This document shows positions 4,936 through 5,669 of a stretch of 5,669 bases of DNA, in pieces (within the stretch, counting starts at the first letter, position 1; every line of letters begins with the position of its first letter). The stretch covers positions 1-5,669 of the forward strand of contig JAFYIF010000048.1 in the NCBI GenBank assembly GCA_017538775.1, in the 5' to 3' direction. The notes beneath the pieces were generated by a model, which worked only from the letters and a program-made list of their open reading frames with translations, was not told the DNA's origin and searched no databases. A program made the position numbers and the translations under genes. This DNA comes from Oscillospiraceae bacterium (GTDB lineage Bacteria > Bacillota > Clostridia > Oscillospirales > Oscillospiraceae).

Positions 4936-5646
4936 TTACGCGATCAGTTCCCTTGCCATGGACAGGAGTTCCTCCTTCTCCATGCCTCGGTCACAGTGCA
5001 GGCGGCACTGCAAGGGGCCCTGCTGCCAGGTGAGCGTCCAACTGACCGCTCCCGTCTCCTTGCCCCACTGGTCGCACCAGACGGAGCGGGCGGCATAAAC
5101 CGTCACCCCGTCGATCTCCATCTCCGGGTCCCCGTAGACGAAGCTGACGGTCTCCCCCTCCTGCCAGGGGATCTGGCTGAAGCTCACGTCCTGCTTCCCC
5201 GGCAGCGTATAGGTGAAGGTGTAGGACGGGACAGTGGCCTCCACGCTGCGGTTTTCGCCCAGCATCCGATTCGTCATCGTGTAGCCCCGGGCGAAGGTAT
5301 AGCCATTGGCGAAGCACTCCGGCAGCAGCGCATCGCAGCCCAACACCGCATGGGCCTCCGCTTCTGTAGGCAGGGTCGTGAAGGGATCCTTCTCCAGGCT
5401 GCGGCTGGAAATACCCAGGATCGCGCCGCTGCTGGCCAGGGCCGTGAGACTCAGCAACAGCACCGCCGCCACAGCGATTAATATCGTACGTTTCGTTTTC
5501 ATGGTGATTTGCTTCCTTTCCGTCGGCGCAGGAGCGGTCAGCGCGCAGGTCCGCGCCGCGATGCGCGCCATGTCCAGCCGCGCCGGGGCGGTCTGCGCCC
5601 CGCGGGACGGCAGGCCCAGTTCGCTTCGCAGATCTCGCCGCTTCAT
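4936..5646 (-). CDS. Membrane-anchored protein with DUF4367-like extracytoplasmic domain
   Basis: This 236-residue protein has a cytoplasmic Arg-rich N-terminus (1-48), one membrane segment (about 54-72, TILIAVAAVLLLSLTALAS) and an outer domain (about 85-236). The domain has repeated aromatic beta-type stretches (SYTFTYTLPG, VSFVYGDPEMEIDG, SWTLTWQQGPLQCRL) and a closing EELLSMARELI helix. That pattern recalls DUF4367-type domains, often found on proteins paired with ECF sigma factors in Clostridia. The role as an anti-sigma-like or envelope-sensing protein is inference, and any sigma partner would lie outside the window. GGAGG at 5654-5658, 7 bases before the ATG, supports the start at 5646. 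A second ATG at 5502 (residue 49), with AGGA 11 bases upstream, would give a 188-residue secreted or anchored protein with MKTKRT as a signal-peptide start. Five cysteines (C34, C104, C111, C191, C214) plus C218 give six in the long form. Confidence 0.7.
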   Translation of the reverse strand: MKRRDLRSELGLPSRGAQTAPARLDMARIAARTCALTAPAPTERKQITMKTKRTILIAVAAVLLLSLTALASSGAILGISSRSLEKDPFTTLPTEAEAHAVLGCDALLPECFANGYTFARGYTMTNRMLGENRSVEATVPSYTFTYTLPGKQDVSFSQIPWQEGETVSFVYGDPEMEIDGVTVYAARSVWCDQWGKETGAVSWTLTWQQGPLQCRLHCDRGMEKEELLSMARELIA

Positions 5647-5669
5647 ATGCTCCCCTCCGCTTCTGTCAA

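Noticed and set aside
1..5669. CRISPR array, tRNA, rRNA, transposase or phage genes
   Set aside because: No regularly spaced repeats, cloverleaf sequence or recognisable mobile-element protein was found on either strand by eye.

Overview
The window looks like chromosomal DNA from a G+C-rich, endospore-forming member of the Clostridia; the style (very G+C-rich genes, short gaps, DUF362 ferredoxin-type protein, DUF4367-like protein beside a sigma-factor locus) suggests an Oscillospiraceae-type gut anaerobe. That taxonomic placement is inference. The firm anchor is a complete spoIIA operon, spoIIAA-spoIIAB-sigF, which occurs only in spore formers and their relatives.

Layout. Positions 1-651 (+) hold the C-terminal part of an NCS2 uracil permease. 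Two back-to-back hairpins follow (671-745), the second ending in a T run. Positions 777-2003 (+) encode a DUF362 protein with a C-terminal 2x[4Fe-4S] ferredoxin module. From about 2004 to 3330 the composition drops from roughly 70% G+C to about half, with an A+T-rich centre near 2885-2945. This stretch holds a divergent pair: a secreted Cys/Trp-containing protein of unknown function (2777-2100, -) and a small XRE-type repressor (2966-3244, +). A perfect 16-bp palindrome lies inside the promoter region they share. Positions 4802-3332 (-) hold spoIIAA, spoIIAB and sigF, translationally coupled by two ATGA overlaps. Positions 5646-4936 (-) encode a membrane-anchored DUF4367-like protein that ends at a strong intrinsic terminator, which separates it from spoIIA.

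How the genes work together. The spoIIA products form the classic partner-switching module: SpoIIAB binds and inhibits SigF and phosphorylates SpoIIAA, and dephosphorylated SpoIIAA frees SigF in the forespore. All key residues are present. The XRE gene and the secreted-protein gene look like a self-contained regulated cassette lying between housekeeping and sporulation genes. Its operator sits between the -35 and -10 of the secreted-protein promoter, so repression by the neighbouring XRE protein is the simplest model. This cassette is the part of the window most likely to be undescribed. No tRNA, rRNA, CRISPR array or transposase was seen, and no gene-free stretch exceeds 300 bases.
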